Shown here one piece after another: positions 63,431 through 64,000 of a DNA stretch of 64,000 nt (its first letter is position 1; each line of letters begins with the position of its first letter). A program made the translations under genes and the position numbers. Location: NCBI RefSeq assembly GCF_051622035.1, contig NC_135360.1, positions 12,948,001 through 13,012,000 on the forward strand, given 5' to 3'. The notes beneath the pieces were generated by a model, which was not told the DNA's origin, did not search any database, and saw only the letters and a list, made by a program, of their open reading frames with translations. Source of the DNA: Arctopsyche grandis. Its lineage: Eukaryota; Arthropoda; Insecta; Trichoptera; Hydropsychidae.

Positions 63431-63855
63431 TTCCGCATTCATGCAACAACACTCTATGTCATCGTGATACTATTGCCAAATTTCGATTAAAACATTCGAT
63501 TCCCAATCGATATAGTGAAAAAACTATATTTCGAGACGGGTTACTGTAAGACATAAATAATTTTGAATTAAGCTCAAAAACCTGATTAAAAATTCACTAT
63601 TGCATCAGTCAGAGTCGATACTTTGTATTTTTCCTGTGTGTGCGTTGAATGTTAAGCCTCCTCCCCTTCTACCAAAACTAAATCTTAAAAACAAGCTTAT
63701 TTATAAATAAAACGCCGCAGGCTAATTTTTTATTTAAATTTTGTATGAATTCATCGTAGTTTTTTATAAAAGATGCAGGAAAGAAATTCTCAGATGAATT
63801 TAAAAAAAAAACCTATTTTTCGATTCATTTAATTTCCCTTATCTACATACATATA

Positions 63856-64000
63856 TCTAATATATAATTTCCAAAGAGATTTTGTAAGGTTTAATGTATG
63901 TAACTTTGGGTGGCAGAATTCGTGACGTTAAATTTAATAAAACAAATGAATATATTTAAATAAGTAAAACTATTCAAATAAATTTAATAAAATGTTTACT
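63856..64000 (+). mobile_element. Helitron-like element, cut by window end
   Basis: Starts TCTAATATATAATTTCCAAA after A, then shows the family's ACTATTCAAATAAATTTAAT motif and runs off the window at ATGTTTACT, which in the copy at 1560 is followed by the 3' terminus about 80 bases later. Confidence 0.55.

Overview
The window is AT-rich insect chromosomal DNA: multi-exon genes with GT/AG introns, C2H2 and BTB exons typical of arthropods, many ACATATGTATGT microsatellites, and debris of LINEs, SINEs, Helitrons, hAT and piggyBac-like elements. The order is not settled. The Helitron 3' end (GAGCGAAGCCGGG...CTAG) and the jockey-like LINE tail look lepidopteran-like to me, but this is only an impression.

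Two genes can be supported. The first is a fruitless (fru) orthologue on the minus strand, about 36.16 kb down to 20.87 kb. Six exons encode the shared part: the BTB domain from [13 protein letters not shown], a basic NLS-like linker, a Pro-rich linker with an IKQE SUMO-type site, and a short GPTDMSSLL exon. All junctions within this part are phase 0. The last shared exon ends in phase 1, and three alternative terminal exons (28.6, 24.6 and 21.1 kb) all accept that phase, each carrying a different pair of C2H2 fingers. Predicted proteins are about 412, 408 and 390 aa. A further in-phase terminal exon at 33.26-33.85 kb bypasses the C2H2 fingers and gives a different C-x2-C...H domain (BED/TTF/ZNF862-like). 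It is the most interesting coding observation here and predicts a 472 aa isoform. The male-specific N-terminal exon known from Drosophila was not found; it may lie beyond the window.

The second gene is on the plus strand at 13.85-16.23 kb: the 3' four exons of a secreted protein with one type-2 chitin-binding domain (CPAP1-like). Its signal-peptide exon was not identified. It converges on fru, with about 4.6 kb between the two coding ends.

The rest is intron, intergenic DNA and mobile elements. A CpG-rich block at 37.33-38.47 kb just upstream of the BTB exons is a candidate fru promoter and 5' UTR exon. Two smaller CpG-rich blocks lie at 46.93-47.38 and 63.15-63.43 kb. From 38.5 kb to the end the sequence is mostly repeats, including a nested transposon stack at 45.32-46.77 kb, a complete non-autonomous hAT at 60.13-61.45 kb, and many short foldback elements. 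Lower coordinates (1-13.8 kb) hold LINE remnants, a SINE pair and Helitron-like pieces.
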